From Rhizobium sp. N324 (GTDB lineage Bacteria; Pseudomonadota; Alphaproteobacteria; Rhizobiales; Rhizobiaceae): a DNA stretch of 64,000 bases. The DNA lies in assembly GCF_001664485.1 (NCBI RefSeq), contig NZ_CP013630.1:2979001-3043000 (forward strand), written 5' to 3'. Under the pieces are notes generated by a model that was not told the origin of the DNA, ran no database searches, and saw only the letters and a list, made by a program, of their open reading frames with translations. Positions 1 through 8,452 of this stretch are shown here, piece by piece. The position numbers were made by a program, and so were the translations under genes. The stretch's first letter is position 1. Each line of letters starts with the position of its first letter.

Positions 1-1
1 C

Positions 2-1120
2 GACGAGCGCATTGGCCGCCTGGAAGGCCGCACGGAAAAGCCCTTCCTGCGCTCGCTGAAGATGCGTCTCATCGCCGCGATCAACGATCCGCGCTATCAC
101 TTTATGTTCTCCAACAATACGATCAGCGACACGATCACCGAGACCATCGCGCAGATTTTCCGCATTCCCGGCGAGAACCGGCCGATCTGCACCTTCCAGC
201 TGGCCGGCATTCCCTCCGAGGTGGTCAATTCGGTCGCCTCCGTCCTTTGCCGCATGGCCTTCGAAGTGGCGCTGTGGAGCGAAGGCGCCATCCATATGCT
301 GGTCGTCTGCGAGGAAGCCCACCGCTACATCCCCTCCGATCCCAGCCTCGGTTTCGTGCCGACGCGCCAGGCGATCGCCCGCATCGCCAAGGAGGGCCGC
401 AAATACGGCGTCTCGCTGGGGATCATCACCCAGCGGCCGGGTGAACTCGACCAGACGATCCTGTCGCAGTGCTCGACGCTGTTTGCCATGCGCCTGGCCA
501 ACGACCGCGACCAGGAAATCATCCGCTCGGCCATTCCCAACTCGTCGATCTCGACGACGAGCTTTATCTCCTCGATCGGCAACGGCGAGGCGATCGCATT
601 CGGCGAGGCGATCAGCGTGCCGATGCGCATGCGCTTTTCCCGCGTCGACGAGAGCTTGCTGCCGAAGGCTGCCAGCGCCAACAGCAAACACAGCGAGGAA
701 GATCCGGATACGGTCGATCTGCGCAAGATCGTCACCCGCATGCGGGCGGTGACCGTCGGACCCGACATTTCGAATTTCCAGCAGAGCTATGCTGCCTCAG
801 CGGCAGCCCCCGAGGAGGTTGACGCGACCGACGAGGATATCGACGACAAGCCCTATGCATCGCCTGCCCTCTCGTCTGCTCCGCTCGAATCCTACCGGCG
901 TGAGCTGCTGCCGCAGGCACCCCGGCTCGACCCCGCCGCGCCGCCGGCGATCGATCCCCGGCTGGACGCGCTCCGCCGCGAGATGCGCCGCGAAGAACCG
1001 GTCTTTCCCCGGCCGGCACCGCCAACGGATCAGCCCGCGGTCACCCGCCGGGAGCCCGGCACGTCGCTCCGCGAAAGCATCCTGAAGAAACCGCTGAGCA
1101 GCCTCTACAACAAGGATTGA
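2..1120 (+). CDS. HerA-like P-loop ATPase, C-terminal part (5' end outside window)
   Basis: The reading frame is open to the first bases of the window, so the true start and the Walker A motif lie upstream; the first in-frame ATG at 62 is internal. The visible part holds a Walker B-type stretch (LVVCEEAHRYIP) and a following segment (ITQRPGELDQTILSQC) typical of the HerA/DUF87 family of hexameric DNA-translocating ATPases. The C-terminal ~130 residues are proline- and charge-rich and probably disordered. HerA proteins act with nucleases in DNA end processing or in defence systems, but no NurA-like partner is visible. Its 3' end overlaps the convergent DapA-family gene by 16 bases. The family call is firm; the exact role is unknown. 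Confidence 0.85.
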   Translation, partial: DERIGRLEGRTEKPFLRSLKMRLIAAINDPRYHFMFSNNTISDTITETIAQIFRIPGENRPICTFQLAGIPSEVVNSVASVLCRMAFEVALWSEGAIHMLVVCEEAHRYIPSDPSLGFVPTRQAIARIAKEGRKYGVSLGIITQRPGELDQTILSQCSTLFAMRLANDRDQEIIRSAIPNSSISTTSFISSIGNGEAIAFGEAISVPMRMRFSRVDESLLPKAASANSKHSEEDPDTVDLRKIVTRMRAVTVGPDISNFQQSYAASAAAPEEVDATDEDIDDKPYASPALSSAPLESYRRELLPQAPRLDPAAPPAIDPRLDALRREMRREEPVFPRPAPPTDQPAVTRREPGTSLRESILKKPLSSLYNKD

Positions 1121-2019
1121 CGTTCCAGCGCGATCAGCGGCTCGGCCACCTGAAGGACACGCTGCCGGTCCGCGGCTCCGAGCGGCATGAGAGGCCGCGG
1201 CAGCTCCGCCCGGGTGAGCAAGAGATGCTCGACCAGCATATAGACCACGCGGATGCTTCCGAGTTCCTTGAACATCCTCCAAAGCGGCTCAAGGAGCCCA
1301 TCGAGCCTGCGTGTTTCGTTGCCGTCGCCTGTAATCGCCGCCTTGGTCAGGGCAAGGGCTGTGCGCGGCAGCAAGCCGCCGACGACGCTGTACCAGGCCT
1401 CGGCGCCAGAGAGCAGCGCCTCGGCCGCACCCCAGTCGCCGCTATAGCCGATCGCGAGATCGGTCTTCTCGCGCAATGCGGCGAGTTCCCCTCGCACATC
1501 GCCGTCGGCCGGCAGAGGCATCTTCACCGCCTTGATCGTCTCGATATCGGAGAGGCGCCGCAGTAGCTCGCGGCTAAAGGTGAAGTGGGTCGTGCCGGGA
1601 TTGTTATAGATGCAGAGCGGCAGCGCCGCCGCCTTCGTGACCGCCAGGAAATGCTGGTAGACCTCTTCCTGGGTCAAGGGCGTGTAGGACACCGGCGCCA
1701 GCAGAAGCGCATCCGCGCCGGCCGTTTCGGCATCCCTCGCAAGGTCGCAAGCGCTGTCTGTCCGCAGAGCGCCAACACCGACAACGATGGGAACACGCCC
1801 TTTGACGCATTCGACCGCCGCCTCGATGGCCCGCAACCGTTCCTCGCGCGTGAGGTAGGCATAGATCCCAGTGCTGCCGAGAAGGCCGATGGAGGCGACG
1901 CCCGCATCACACAAAGGCTCGAGCAGACGGCAAAGGGCTTCGGTGTCCACCCGGCCATCCGCATCGGCGGGGGTTGGCGGAAAGGCCGAAAGAACATGAA
2001 ACGGAGATGATGAAGACAT
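1105..2019 (-). CDS. Dihydrodipicolinate synthase (DapA/NanA) family lyase
   Basis: A protein of about 304 residues with the class I aldolase TIM barrel of the DapA/N-acetylneuraminate lyase family. The pyruvate-binding GSTG motif is near residues 48-51, the catalytic tyrosine lies in LCIYNNP (Y138), and the Schiff-base lysine is in IKAVK (K166). The start is the ATG at 2019; longer in-frame extensions read into the upstream LysE gene and look non-coding. It lies 22 bases downstream of a LysE-type exporter on the same strand, so the two probably form an operon controlled by the divergent MocR regulator. The true dapA normally sits elsewhere in the genome, so this is more likely a catabolic or 2-keto-acid aldolase paralogue. 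The substrate cannot be read from the sequence. Confidence 0.85.
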   Translation of the reverse strand: MSSSSPFHVLSAFPPTPADADGRVDTEALCRLLEPLCDAGVASIGLLGSTGIYAYLTREERLRAIEAAVECVKGRVPIVVGVGALRTDSACDLARDAETAGADALLLAPVSYTPLTQEEVYQHFLAVTKAAALPLCIYNNPGTTHFTFSRELLRRLSDIETIKAVKMPLPADGDVRGELAALREKTDLAIGYSGDWGAAEALLSGAEAWYSVVGGLLPRTALALTKAAITGDGNETRRLDGLLEPLWRMFKELGSIRVVYMLVEHLLLTRAELPRPLMPLGAADRQRVLQVAEPLIALERQSLL

Positions 2020-2041
2020 GATGCGATCCTGAGAAAAGCGG

Positions 2042-2662
2042 TCAATGGGAGAACAGCAGGCGCGATCCAGCGCCCGCGAAGAAGATGGCGAGGCTCCCCT
2101 CGATCCAGCGGCGCGCCCGCGCATAACCGCGCACCATAGGCGCCGTCGAAAACAGCACGGCATAACCGGAAAATATCGAGACCCCGAGGAGCACGCATCC
2201 GCCGAACGCCGTGACGGCGGTCTCGGGCGAGGCGCCGGGCTTCAGACCGAGCGACATGATTGCGACCCAGGCCAGAACCGCCTTCGGGTTTCCGAGGTGC
2301 ATCAGGATCCCGCGGCGATAGAGTGCGCCGAACTCCGCAGCAGGCCGGGCGAGTTCATCCGCCGGCGCATCCCGGGCAGTCGCCGAGCGGGCTGCTTTCC
2401 AGGCGAGCCAGAGGAGGTACAGCCCGCCCGCGATCTTGAGGACCAGCAGCGCGTGGGCGTAGCGAACAAGCAGTGTCGAGATGACCGTAACCGCGATCAG
2501 CCCCCAGCATGTCGACATTGTTATCACTCCGGCGGCAAGCGCCAGAGCCGGCCGGCGTCCTTGCCGCATCGCCACGTTCATGATGGCCATGTTGCTTGGC
2601 CCGGGACTGCCTGCCGCGATGACATAAGCGATATAGACGACGAGAAGATCTTGCATGTCCAT
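2042..2662 (-). CDS. LysE/RhtB family amino-acid exporter
   Basis: A small hydrophobic protein (~206 residues) with about six transmembrane segments. The early SPGPSN motif (SPGPSNMAIMNVAMRQG) is characteristic of LysE/RhtB translocators that export amino acids or derivatives from the cytoplasm. Two close ATG codons (2662 and 2656) are possible; a TTG further upstream is less likely. It is divergent from a MocR regulator whose start region abuts it, and it precedes a DapA-family lyase. That arrangement is common for amino-acid efflux under MocR control. The exported substrate is unknown. Confidence 0.88.
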   Translation of the reverse strand: MDMQDLLVVYIAYVIAAGSPGPSNMAIMNVAMRQGRRPALALAAGVITMSTCWGLIAVTVISTLLVRYAHALLVLKIAGGLYLLWLAWKAARSATARDAPADELARPAAEFGALYRRGILMHLGNPKAVLAWVAIMSLGLKPGASPETAVTAFGGCVLLGVSIFSGYAVLFSTAPMVRGYARARRWIEGSLAIFFAGAGSRLLFSH

Positions 2663-2704
2663 GTTTCCGAAATCGGCCAATTCACTTCCTTCTGCGCTAG
2701 AATT

Positions 2705-2750
2705 GGTCCATCATGAAGCACCATTTTCAACAATCTTCATGGACCATTTT
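2705..2750. promoter_or_regulatory. Probable MocR operator between lysE-like gene and regulator
   Basis: The inverted arms GGTCCAT (2705-2711) and ATGGACC (2739-2745) flank a direct repeat ACCATTTT (2720-2727 and 2743-2750) with a 23 bp period, about two helical turns. Direct repeats of this spacing between divergent genes are typical of MocR/PdxR binding sites. The ATG at 2739 falls inside the second arm, which favours the ATG at 2754 as the regulator's start. Confidence 0.5.
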
Positions 2751-2753
2751 GCA

Positions 2754-4256
2754 ATGTCGAAGCGGCGCAGCACCATCGAGATCCCATCGCTCAAAACCAT
2801 CGACCGAACCGCCGATGTCGGCCGCCAGCTTGCCCAGGCTCTGCGCAGCGCGATCTCACGCGCAGAACTCAGGCCTGGCGAGCGCCTCCCTTCGACGCGC
2901 ACCCTTGCTGCGTCCTTGAAGATAGCCCGCGGCACCGTCGTCGGAGTGTTCGATCAACTGACCGCCGAAGGCTACCTCGAAGCGAGGGTCGGGGCCGGAA
3001 CAAGTGTCGCCTCGGCCCTGGTGGACGCAACGCCGCCGTTTCCGCCCGCACCGGCAGCGCCGCCGGGCGCGGATGCCTTCGATCTGCCCTTCCCGGCGGC
3101 CCGGCTGATATCGATCGCCCGCGCCCTCACCCCTCACCCGCCCATTCCCTTCGCCATCGCCGTCCCGGCTGCCGGTATTGCGCCGGACGACAACTGGCGC
3201 CGTCTCGGCAATCGCGTGCGCGCATCGAAACAGGCAGCCCCCGCAAGCTATCAAAATCCCATGGGACTGCACGAGCTGCGGGTCGCCATCGCCGACCATG
3301 TCCGCCGCGCACGGGCCGTTCACTGCGAGCCGGAACAGGTGATCGTCACGTCGGGTACCCAGCAGGGCCTCTATCTGGCGGGGCGTGTCCTGCTGTCGCG
3401 CGACGATCCGGTATGGACCGAGGATCCGGCCTATCCCGGGCTCACGGCCGTGCTCGACGATCTCGGCGCACGGACACATCGCATCCCGGTCGATGCGCAG
3501 GGAATGAACGTGGAACGCGGCCTCGAACTTTGCCAGCAGGCGCGCGCCGCCTTCGTCACCCCTTCGCATCAATATCCGGTCGGCATGCCGCTCAGCATGG
3601 CCCGGCGCAACGCCCTGGCCGCCTGGGCCGACCAAAACCGCGCCTGGATCGTCGAGGACGATTACGACAGCGAGCTGCGTTATGCCGGGCACCCCTTCCC
3701 CTCGATGCAGGGATTGCGCCCCTCCCGCGTCATCTATCTCGGCACTTTCAGCAAGGTGCTCTTTCCATCGCTGCGCCTCGGCTATGTCATCGCCCCTGCC
3801 GCGCTCGCGGAAGCCTTCGCCGGCGCGCGCGCCATTCTCGACCGGCACTCGCCGACCGCAGAACAGCACGTCCTAGCCGCCTACATGAGGGAAGGCTATT
3901 TCGAAGCCCATATCCGGCGCATCCGCGGCCTCTATGCCGAACGCCGCGCAATCCTGCTCTCAAGCCTCGAGCGGGCCTTGCCTGAGGGATGCCGTATTCA
4001 GCCGAGCGACCAGGGCATGCACATTCTTCTATGGCTGCCCGAGGGGACCGACGACGTGCAGCTCGCAGCCCAGGCGCTATCGGCCGGCCTTGCGGTGCGC
4101 GCGATCTCGCCCATGTATGCCGCACGGCCGGCGCGCCCCGGCCTGATGCTGGGATTCGGTGGATTTCTGCCGGACCGGCTGCAGGCGGCGGTTGGCGAAC
4201 TCGTCAAATTGCTGAACCTGCAGATCTTCGGAGGCGGAGGCGAACGCCGAGGCTAA
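2754..4256 (+). CDS. MocR/PdxR-type GntR regulator with aminotransferase domain
   Basis: A fusion regulator of about 500 residues. The N-terminal GntR winged helix (LRPGERLPSTRTLAASL) is followed by a fold-type I aminotransferase-like domain. The PLP lysine is visible in GTFSKVLFPSLRLGY, and upstream of it lies the EDDYDSELRY segment. MocR proteins bind PLP or amino-acid aldimines and control neighbouring genes. The divergent LysE-like exporter and DapA-like lyase are the obvious targets. ATG 2754 was chosen over 2739 because the latter lies inside a putative operator. The 3' end overlaps convergent miaA by 4 bases. Confidence 0.9.
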   Translation: MSKRRSTIEIPSLKTIDRTADVGRQLAQALRSAISRAELRPGERLPSTRTLAASLKIARGTVVGVFDQLTAEGYLEARVGAGTSVASALVDATPPFPPAPAAPPGADAFDLPFPAARLISIARALTPHPPIPFAIAVPAAGIAPDDNWRRLGNRVRASKQAAPASYQNPMGLHELRVAIADHVRRARAVHCEPEQVIVTSGTQQGLYLAGRVLLSRDDPVWTEDPAYPGLTAVLDDLGARTHRIPVDAQGMNVERGLELCQQARAAFVTPSHQYPVGMPLSMARRNALAAWADQNRAWIVEDDYDSELRYAGHPFPSMQGLRPSRVIYLGTFSKVLFPSLRLGYVIAPAALAEAFAGARAILDRHSPTAEQHVLAAYMREGYFEAHIRRIRGLYAERRAILLSSLERALPEGCRIQPSDQGMHILLWLPEGTDDVQLAAQALSAGLAVRAISPMYAARPARPGLMLGFGGFLPDRLQAAVGELVKLLNLQIFGGGGERRG

Positions 4257-5149
4257 AGCATCAGCCGTTCCCAGCTGTCGTCCATCTGGTTGCGGAACCA
4301 TGTCATTTGACGCTTGGCATATTGCCGCGTCGCCGCGGCCCCCTTCTCCAGCACCTCGTCACGCGTCATCCCGCCATTGAGCATCGCCGCGATCTGCGAG
4401 ACTCCGATCGCCTTCATCACAGGCGCCTCGGCCGGCAGGTCGAGCGCAAGCAGCGCCCTCACCTCGTCTTCCGCGCCTTGGTCCAGCATCTTTTCGAAAC
4501 GCCCGTTGATGCGCTGATGCAGCACCGCCCGGTCCGGCAGCACGACGATCTTGCGAGCCTGGCCAGCGTCGATCACCACGGGTCCCGACCGGCCCTGGAA
4601 ATCGGCGATTGACCGTCCCGTCGCCTTGAACACTTCAAGCGCCCGGACGATGCGCTGCCCGTCCTGGCGATTGAGGCTTGCCGACATGGCAGGATCGATA
4701 GCCTCAAGTTCGGAATGGAGCCCCTCCGGCCCCTCCGCAAGCAGCCGCGTCCTGAGTTCCTCCCGCAGGTCCTCCGGGATCTGCGGCATGTCGGAGAGGC
4801 CGCCGGTCAGCGCCTTGAAATAAAGACCGGTGCCGCCGACGAAGACCGGCAGCCGGTCGGCGGCCCTGAGCGACGGCAGCAGCGTCGAGACATCGCGCAG
4901 CCAGCTGCCGGTGGAATAGGCCGCACCTGCCGGCACGTGGCCGTAGAGATGATGCGGCACACCCTGCATCTCCTCTTCCGACGGGCGCGCGGTCAGCACC
5001 CGCAGCGTATCGTAGACCTGCATGCTGTCGGCGTTGACGACCACGCCGTCATGGCGCTTGGCCAATTCGACGGCGAGCGCGGACTTGCCGCTGGCGGTCG
5101 GCCCGGTTATCAGGATCGCGTTCACTGTGCTCAGAAGGTTTTCCATCAT
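4253..5149 (-). CDS. miaA: tRNA dimethylallyltransferase MiaA
   Basis: About 298 residues, normal for MiaA, which transfers a dimethylallyl group to N6 of A37 in tRNAs reading UNN codons. The P-loop GPTASGKS lies at residues 16-23, followed by the NADSMQVY substrate motif, the GGTGLYFKAL motif, and the C-terminal RQYAKRQMTWFRN region. Two adjacent ATG codons (5149 and 5146) are possible starts. The first overlaps the divergent serB start codon in a CATG, so both promoters must lie within the neighbouring coding sequence. The miaA/serB divergent arrangement is common in rhizobia. Confidence 0.97.
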   Translation of the reverse strand: MMENLLSTVNAILITGPTASGKSALAVELAKRHDGVVVNADSMQVYDTLRVLTARPSEEEMQGVPHHLYGHVPAGAAYSTGSWLRDVSTLLPSLRAADRLPVFVGGTGLYFKALTGGLSDMPQIPEDLREELRTRLLAEGPEGLHSELEAIDPAMSASLNRQDGQRIVRALEVFKATGRSIADFQGRSGPVVIDAGQARKIVVLPDRAVLHQRINGRFEKMLDQGAEDEVRALLALDLPAEAPVMKAIGVSQIAAMLNGGMTRDEVLEKGAAATRQYAKRQMTWFRNQMDDSWERLML

Positions 5150-6038
5150 GGCTCTCGTTGCCACGCTTGTTGCCAATCCGTCAAATCCCGTGCTGACACC
5201 CAAGATCGCCGAACAGGCGGCCGAAGCGGTGAACGCTTCCGGCCTCTACTGGCTGGCAGACGGCATCGCCTGCGACATCGCGCTGCGTGACGGCACGGAT
5301 GCGCCAGCGGCCGAGGCTAATATTCTTGCCGTCATATCAGGCGCGCCGATCGACCTCGTGATCCAGGAGCAGGAGAGCCGCCGCAAGAAGCTGCTGATCG
5401 CCGATATGGATTCGACGATGATCGGCCAGGAATGCATCGACGAACTCGCTGCCGAAGTCGGCCTGAAGGAGAAGGTCGCGACCATTACCGCCCGCGCCAT
5501 GAACGGTGAGATCGCCTTCGAGCCCGCTTTGCGCGAACGCGTCGCCCTCTTGAAGGGCCTGCCGACATCGGTGGTCGACGGAGTGATCGCCAAGCGCATC
5601 ACGCTGACGCCGGGCGGCCCGGAACTGATCGCCACCATGAAGTCGAAAGGCCATTACACCGCCCTCGTCTCCGGCGGGTTCACCGTCTTCACCAGCCGCA
5701 TCGCCGCCACCCTCGGCTTCGACGAGAACCGTGCCAATACGCTGCTCGAAGAGGGCGGCATCCTCTCCGGCTTCGTCGCCGAACCGATCCTCGGCAAGCA
5801 GGCGAAGGTCGATGCGCTGAACGAGATTTCGGCTCAGCTCGGCATTTCGCCTGAAGACGCGATCGCCGTCGGCGACGGCGCCAACGACCTCGGCATGCTG
5901 CACCTCGCCGGCGCCGGCGTCGCCCTCCACGCCAAGCCCGCCGTCGCCGCCGAGGCACAGATGCGCATCAACCACGGCGACCTGACGGCGCTGCTCTATA
6001 TCCAGGGCTACCGGAAGACGGATTTCGTGACGGGTTGA
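5148..6038 (+). CDS. serB: Phosphoserine phosphatase SerB
   Basis: A 296-residue HAD-superfamily phosphatase that makes L-serine from O-phosphoserine, the last step of the phosphorylated serine pathway. HAD motif I is DMDST (nucleophile D86, acid D88), motif II is VSGGFT, and motif IV is GDGANDLGML. The N-terminal ~75 residues form the ACT-like extension seen in alphaproteobacterial SerB. The ATG at 5148 overlaps the miaA start codon on the other strand. Expression must be driven from within miaA. Confidence 0.97.
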   Translation: MALVATLVANPSNPVLTPKIAEQAAEAVNASGLYWLADGIACDIALRDGTDAPAAEANILAVISGAPIDLVIQEQESRRKKLLIADMDSTMIGQECIDELAAEVGLKEKVATITARAMNGEIAFEPALRERVALLKGLPTSVVDGVIAKRITLTPGGPELIATMKSKGHYTALVSGGFTVFTSRIAATLGFDENRANTLLEEGGILSGFVAEPILGKQAKVDALNEISAQLGISPEDAIAVGDGANDLGMLHLAGAGVALHAKPAVAAEAQMRINHGDLTALLYIQGYRKTDFVTG

Positions 6039-6064
6039 ATGTTCAATCGTGCTACAGAAAATGA

Positions 6065-6225
6065 ATGAGAAAGCGAGCTTTGACTGACGAACAGCTAGCA
6101 GAACTTCGCGCCTTGGAAGCGCTTGAGGATAAACATATCGTCCGGAAATAGAGGATGACCGCTGGCGGTTCGCGCGAAAGGGCAATCTCCGAAGGCCCTC
6201 AAATAGCTCACCATCTCTGGACGGC
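6065..6225 (+). pseudogene. Degenerate BrnA-like antitoxin fragment
   Basis: The frame from ATG 6065 encodes a 28-residue peptide (MRKRALTDEQLAELRALE...) and stops at 6149. One frame shift further on, the sequence continues as PEIEDDRWRFARKG. Joined, the two halves resemble the N-terminal part of BrnA-type antitoxins (LTDEQ...LEAL...DIPE...W..A.RG). No BrnT toxin is seen. I read this as a frameshifted, truncated remnant. The resemblance is from memory of the family, and the call is tentative. Confidence 0.35.
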
Positions 6226-6308
6226 TAATCCCCCCGGTCGATCCGAGCCATTCGGCACGCTATCCAACGCGTCGGCATGGAATTTGGCGCGAACGCTTAC
6301 CCCAATCT

Positions 6309-6447
6309 TCCTCATCCCTGTGCTCGTCACAGGGATCCAGCGCGCCCAAGTCCTTGGGCGCGGGAGACTCCTTCTCCGTGCAGAAGCGTCATTCACGGCG
6401 CCGACGCGCCGTGGCTGGATTTCTGTGACGAGCACAGGAATGAGGGA
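6309..6447. repeat. RIME-like intergenic mosaic palindrome
   Basis: A compound inverted repeat. The outer arms 6309-6340 and 6415-6447 match over about 32 bases (CCTGTGCTCGTCACAG on one side, CTGTGACGAGCACAGG on the other). They enclose a second palindrome at 6341-6362 (CGCGCCCAAG/CTTGGGCGCG) and a third around ACGGCGC/GCGCCGT near 6394-6412. Architecture and wording match the rhizobial intergenic mosaic elements (RIME). It sits between the convergent serB and degP genes and may also act as a bidirectional transcription end. Confidence 0.75.
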
Positions 6448-6501
6448 GGAAAAGTTGCGCGAGAACAGGAAACGCAGCGGCTCGGCACCGCCGCAGTCCC
6501 C

Positions 6502-8244
6502 TTACTCCATCGGCACCGCCACAAAGCGCAGATCGCCATTCGCCGATGCGATCATTAGCTGGGCGTTCCGGCGGCCCTCCTGCTTCAGCGATTTCACCTT
6601 GGCGGCGACCGCGTCCGGCGACTTCATGAACTCCTGCGCCACCTCGACGATCACGTCGCCGGGCTTCAGCCCTTTTTCGGCCGAGGCGGAGCCGGGCGTC
6701 ACCTCGGTCACGACGACACCGTCGACGCTTTCGGCGATGCCGAAAGCCTTGCGCGTCTCGGCGCTCAAAAGCGACAACGACAAGCCGAGCACATTCTTCG
6801 GCGTTGATGCATCCGGTGACACCTGGCCCTGCCCCTGGCCCTGGTGCTGGTCCGGCGCGCCCGGTGCAGGCTGGGCCTGATCGCCGGAATCCGGCTGGTC
6901 CATGTCGTTGTTCTCGTCCGGATCCGGGGTGATCACGCCGTCACCCTGCGAACCGTCGGGCGCCGCGTCGCCGGATGCCGCCGCCTGATCGCTGTCCTCG
7001 AGCCGGCCAAGCTTGACCTTGACGGTCTGCTCCTTGCCGTCGCGCAACACTACCACGTCGACTTCCTTGCCGACCGTGCTTTCCGCCACGACGCGCGGCA
7101 GATCGCGCATTTCGCTGACGGTCTTGCCGTCGAATTTCAAAATGACGTCGCCTGCCTTGATGGAACCGTCGTCGACCGGGCCGCCCTTGATGACGCCGGC
7201 GACCAGCGCGCCCTTGGCACTGTCGAGCCCGAGGCTGTCGGCGATATCGTCGGTCACCGGCTGGATGCGCACGCCGAGCCAGCCGCGCCGCGTCTCGCCA
7301 TATTCACGCAATTGGTCGACGACGCCGGAGGCAAGCTCGGAGGGGACCGAGAAGCCGATGCCGATCGAGCCGCCGCTCGGCGAAATGATCGCCGTGTTGA
7401 TGCCGATCACCTCACCCTTCATGTTGAAGAGCGGCCCGCCGGAATTGCCCTTGTTGATCGCCGCATCCGTCTGGATGAAGTTGTCATAGGGGCCGGCATT
7501 GATATTGCGGCCGCGCCCGGAAATGATGCCGACCGTCACCGAGCCGCCGAAGCCGAACGGGTTGCCGATCGCCATCACCCAATCGCCGATCCGCATCGTG
7601 CTGGAATCGCCGAATTTCACCGATTTCAGCGGCGTCTTCGGCTCGACCTTCAGCACCGAAAGGTCGGTTTTCGTATCCGTGCCGATCAGCTTTGCCTTGA
7701 GCTTCGAACCATTGGCGAAGTTGACTTCAATATCGTCGGCGCCCTCGATCACATGGTTGTTGGTTACGATATAGCCGGTCGGGTCGATGACGAAGCCGGA
7801 GCCGAGCGAGCTGACATTGTGGTTGCCGCCCTTGTTGCCCTGCTTCTTGTCGAAGAAGTCGTTGAAGAACTCCTGGAAAGGCGAGCCGTCGGGGGCGCGC
7901 GGCGCCGGGCCGACACCCTCGTCGTCCTTCACGTTCTGCGAGGTCGAGATGTTGACCACGGCGTCGAGCAGCCCCTCGGCGAGATCGGCGACCGACGCCG
8001 GACCGTTGTTCGGCACGCCGGCTTGAATTGGTGCGGCCGGCTGCGGTGCAGCGGCTGCAGGCGGCGTGGGCGCAGGAGCAGCCGTTTCCGGAGTAGCCGG
8101 AGCGGGTGCGACAACAGCTGGTGCTGTCGTTTCAGGCGCGGTTTGCGCATAGGCGACCCCGTTCATGCCGGCATGCGCAATCATTGCAGCGCTGGCCATA
8201 AGCGCGAGCGTTCGTCTGAAGGGCGAGCGATTCGTGGGGGCCAT
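6502..8244 (-). CDS. degP: DegP/Do-family periplasmic serine protease
   Basis: A 580-residue exported trypsin-like protease and chaperone (HtrA/Do family). An N-terminal signal segment ends near AYAQ at residues 31-34, followed by an Ala/Pro-rich linker (35-80). The protease domain carries the catalytic triad H164 (NNHVIEG), D194 (TDLSVLKV) and S268 (GNSGGPL). Two PDZ domains follow, separated by a Gln/Gly/Asp-rich linker. The ATG at 8244 has a good ribosome site (AGAGGAAG); an upstream extension is excluded because it precedes the signal peptide. It lies downstream of the hflKC operon but is separated from it by a terminator, so it has its own promoter in 8245-8385. Role: degradation of misfolded envelope proteins. 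Confidence 0.95.
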   Translation of the reverse strand: MAPTNRSPFRRTLALMASAAMIAHAGMNGVAYAQTAPETTAPAVVAPAPATPETAAPAPTPPAAAAPQPAAPIQAGVPNNGPASVADLAEGLLDAVVNISTSQNVKDDEGVGPAPRAPDGSPFQEFFNDFFDKKQGNKGGNHNVSSLGSGFVIDPTGYIVTNNHVIEGADDIEVNFANGSKLKAKLIGTDTKTDLSVLKVEPKTPLKSVKFGDSSTMRIGDWVMAIGNPFGFGGSVTVGIISGRGRNINAGPYDNFIQTDAAINKGNSGGPLFNMKGEVIGINTAIISPSGGSIGIGFSVPSELASGVVDQLREYGETRRGWLGVRIQPVTDDIADSLGLDSAKGALVAGVIKGGPVDDGSIKAGDVILKFDGKTVSEMRDLPRVVAESTVGKEVDVVVLRDGKEQTVKVKLGRLEDSDQAAASGDAAPDGSQGDGVITPDPDENNDMDQPDSGDQAQPAPGAPDQHQGQGQGQVSPDASTPKNVLGLSLSLLSAETRKAFGIAESVDGVVVTEVTPGSASAEKGLKPGDVIVEVAQEFMKSPDAVAAKVKSLKQEGRRNAQLMIASANGDLRFVAVPME

Positions 8245-8388
8245 CAAGCTTCCTCTTAGGGGGTAAATGCGCACATTGAGCACCAGCATAAGGCGGAATG
8301 ATGGAGGGCGAAATCACCTTTTCGCGAAATCCCCGTGCAATATGACGTACCCTCGCAAAAGCCTGATTATCTCGACCTTTTCACGAAA

Positions 8389-8416
8389 AAAGGGCCGGCA
8401 CTCGGGCCGGCCCTTT
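8389..8416 (-). terminator. Rho-independent terminator after hflC
   Basis: Perfect 11 bp stem AAAGGGCCGGC/GCCGGCCCTTT with a 6-base loop. Read on the minus strand it is followed by a run of T residues. It lies 37 bases beyond the hflC stop and ends the hflK-hflC transcript before degP. Confidence 0.85.
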
Positions 8417-8452
8417 CAGGATTGTCGGGATGCCAATGGCATCCCTTTGCCG

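Noticed and set aside
6844-8259. A long open frame on the plus strand opposite degP, and similar long antisense frames opposite other GC-rich genes.
   Set aside because: They are antisense shadows of well-supported genes, with Arg/Ala/Asp-rich composition typical of such artefacts.
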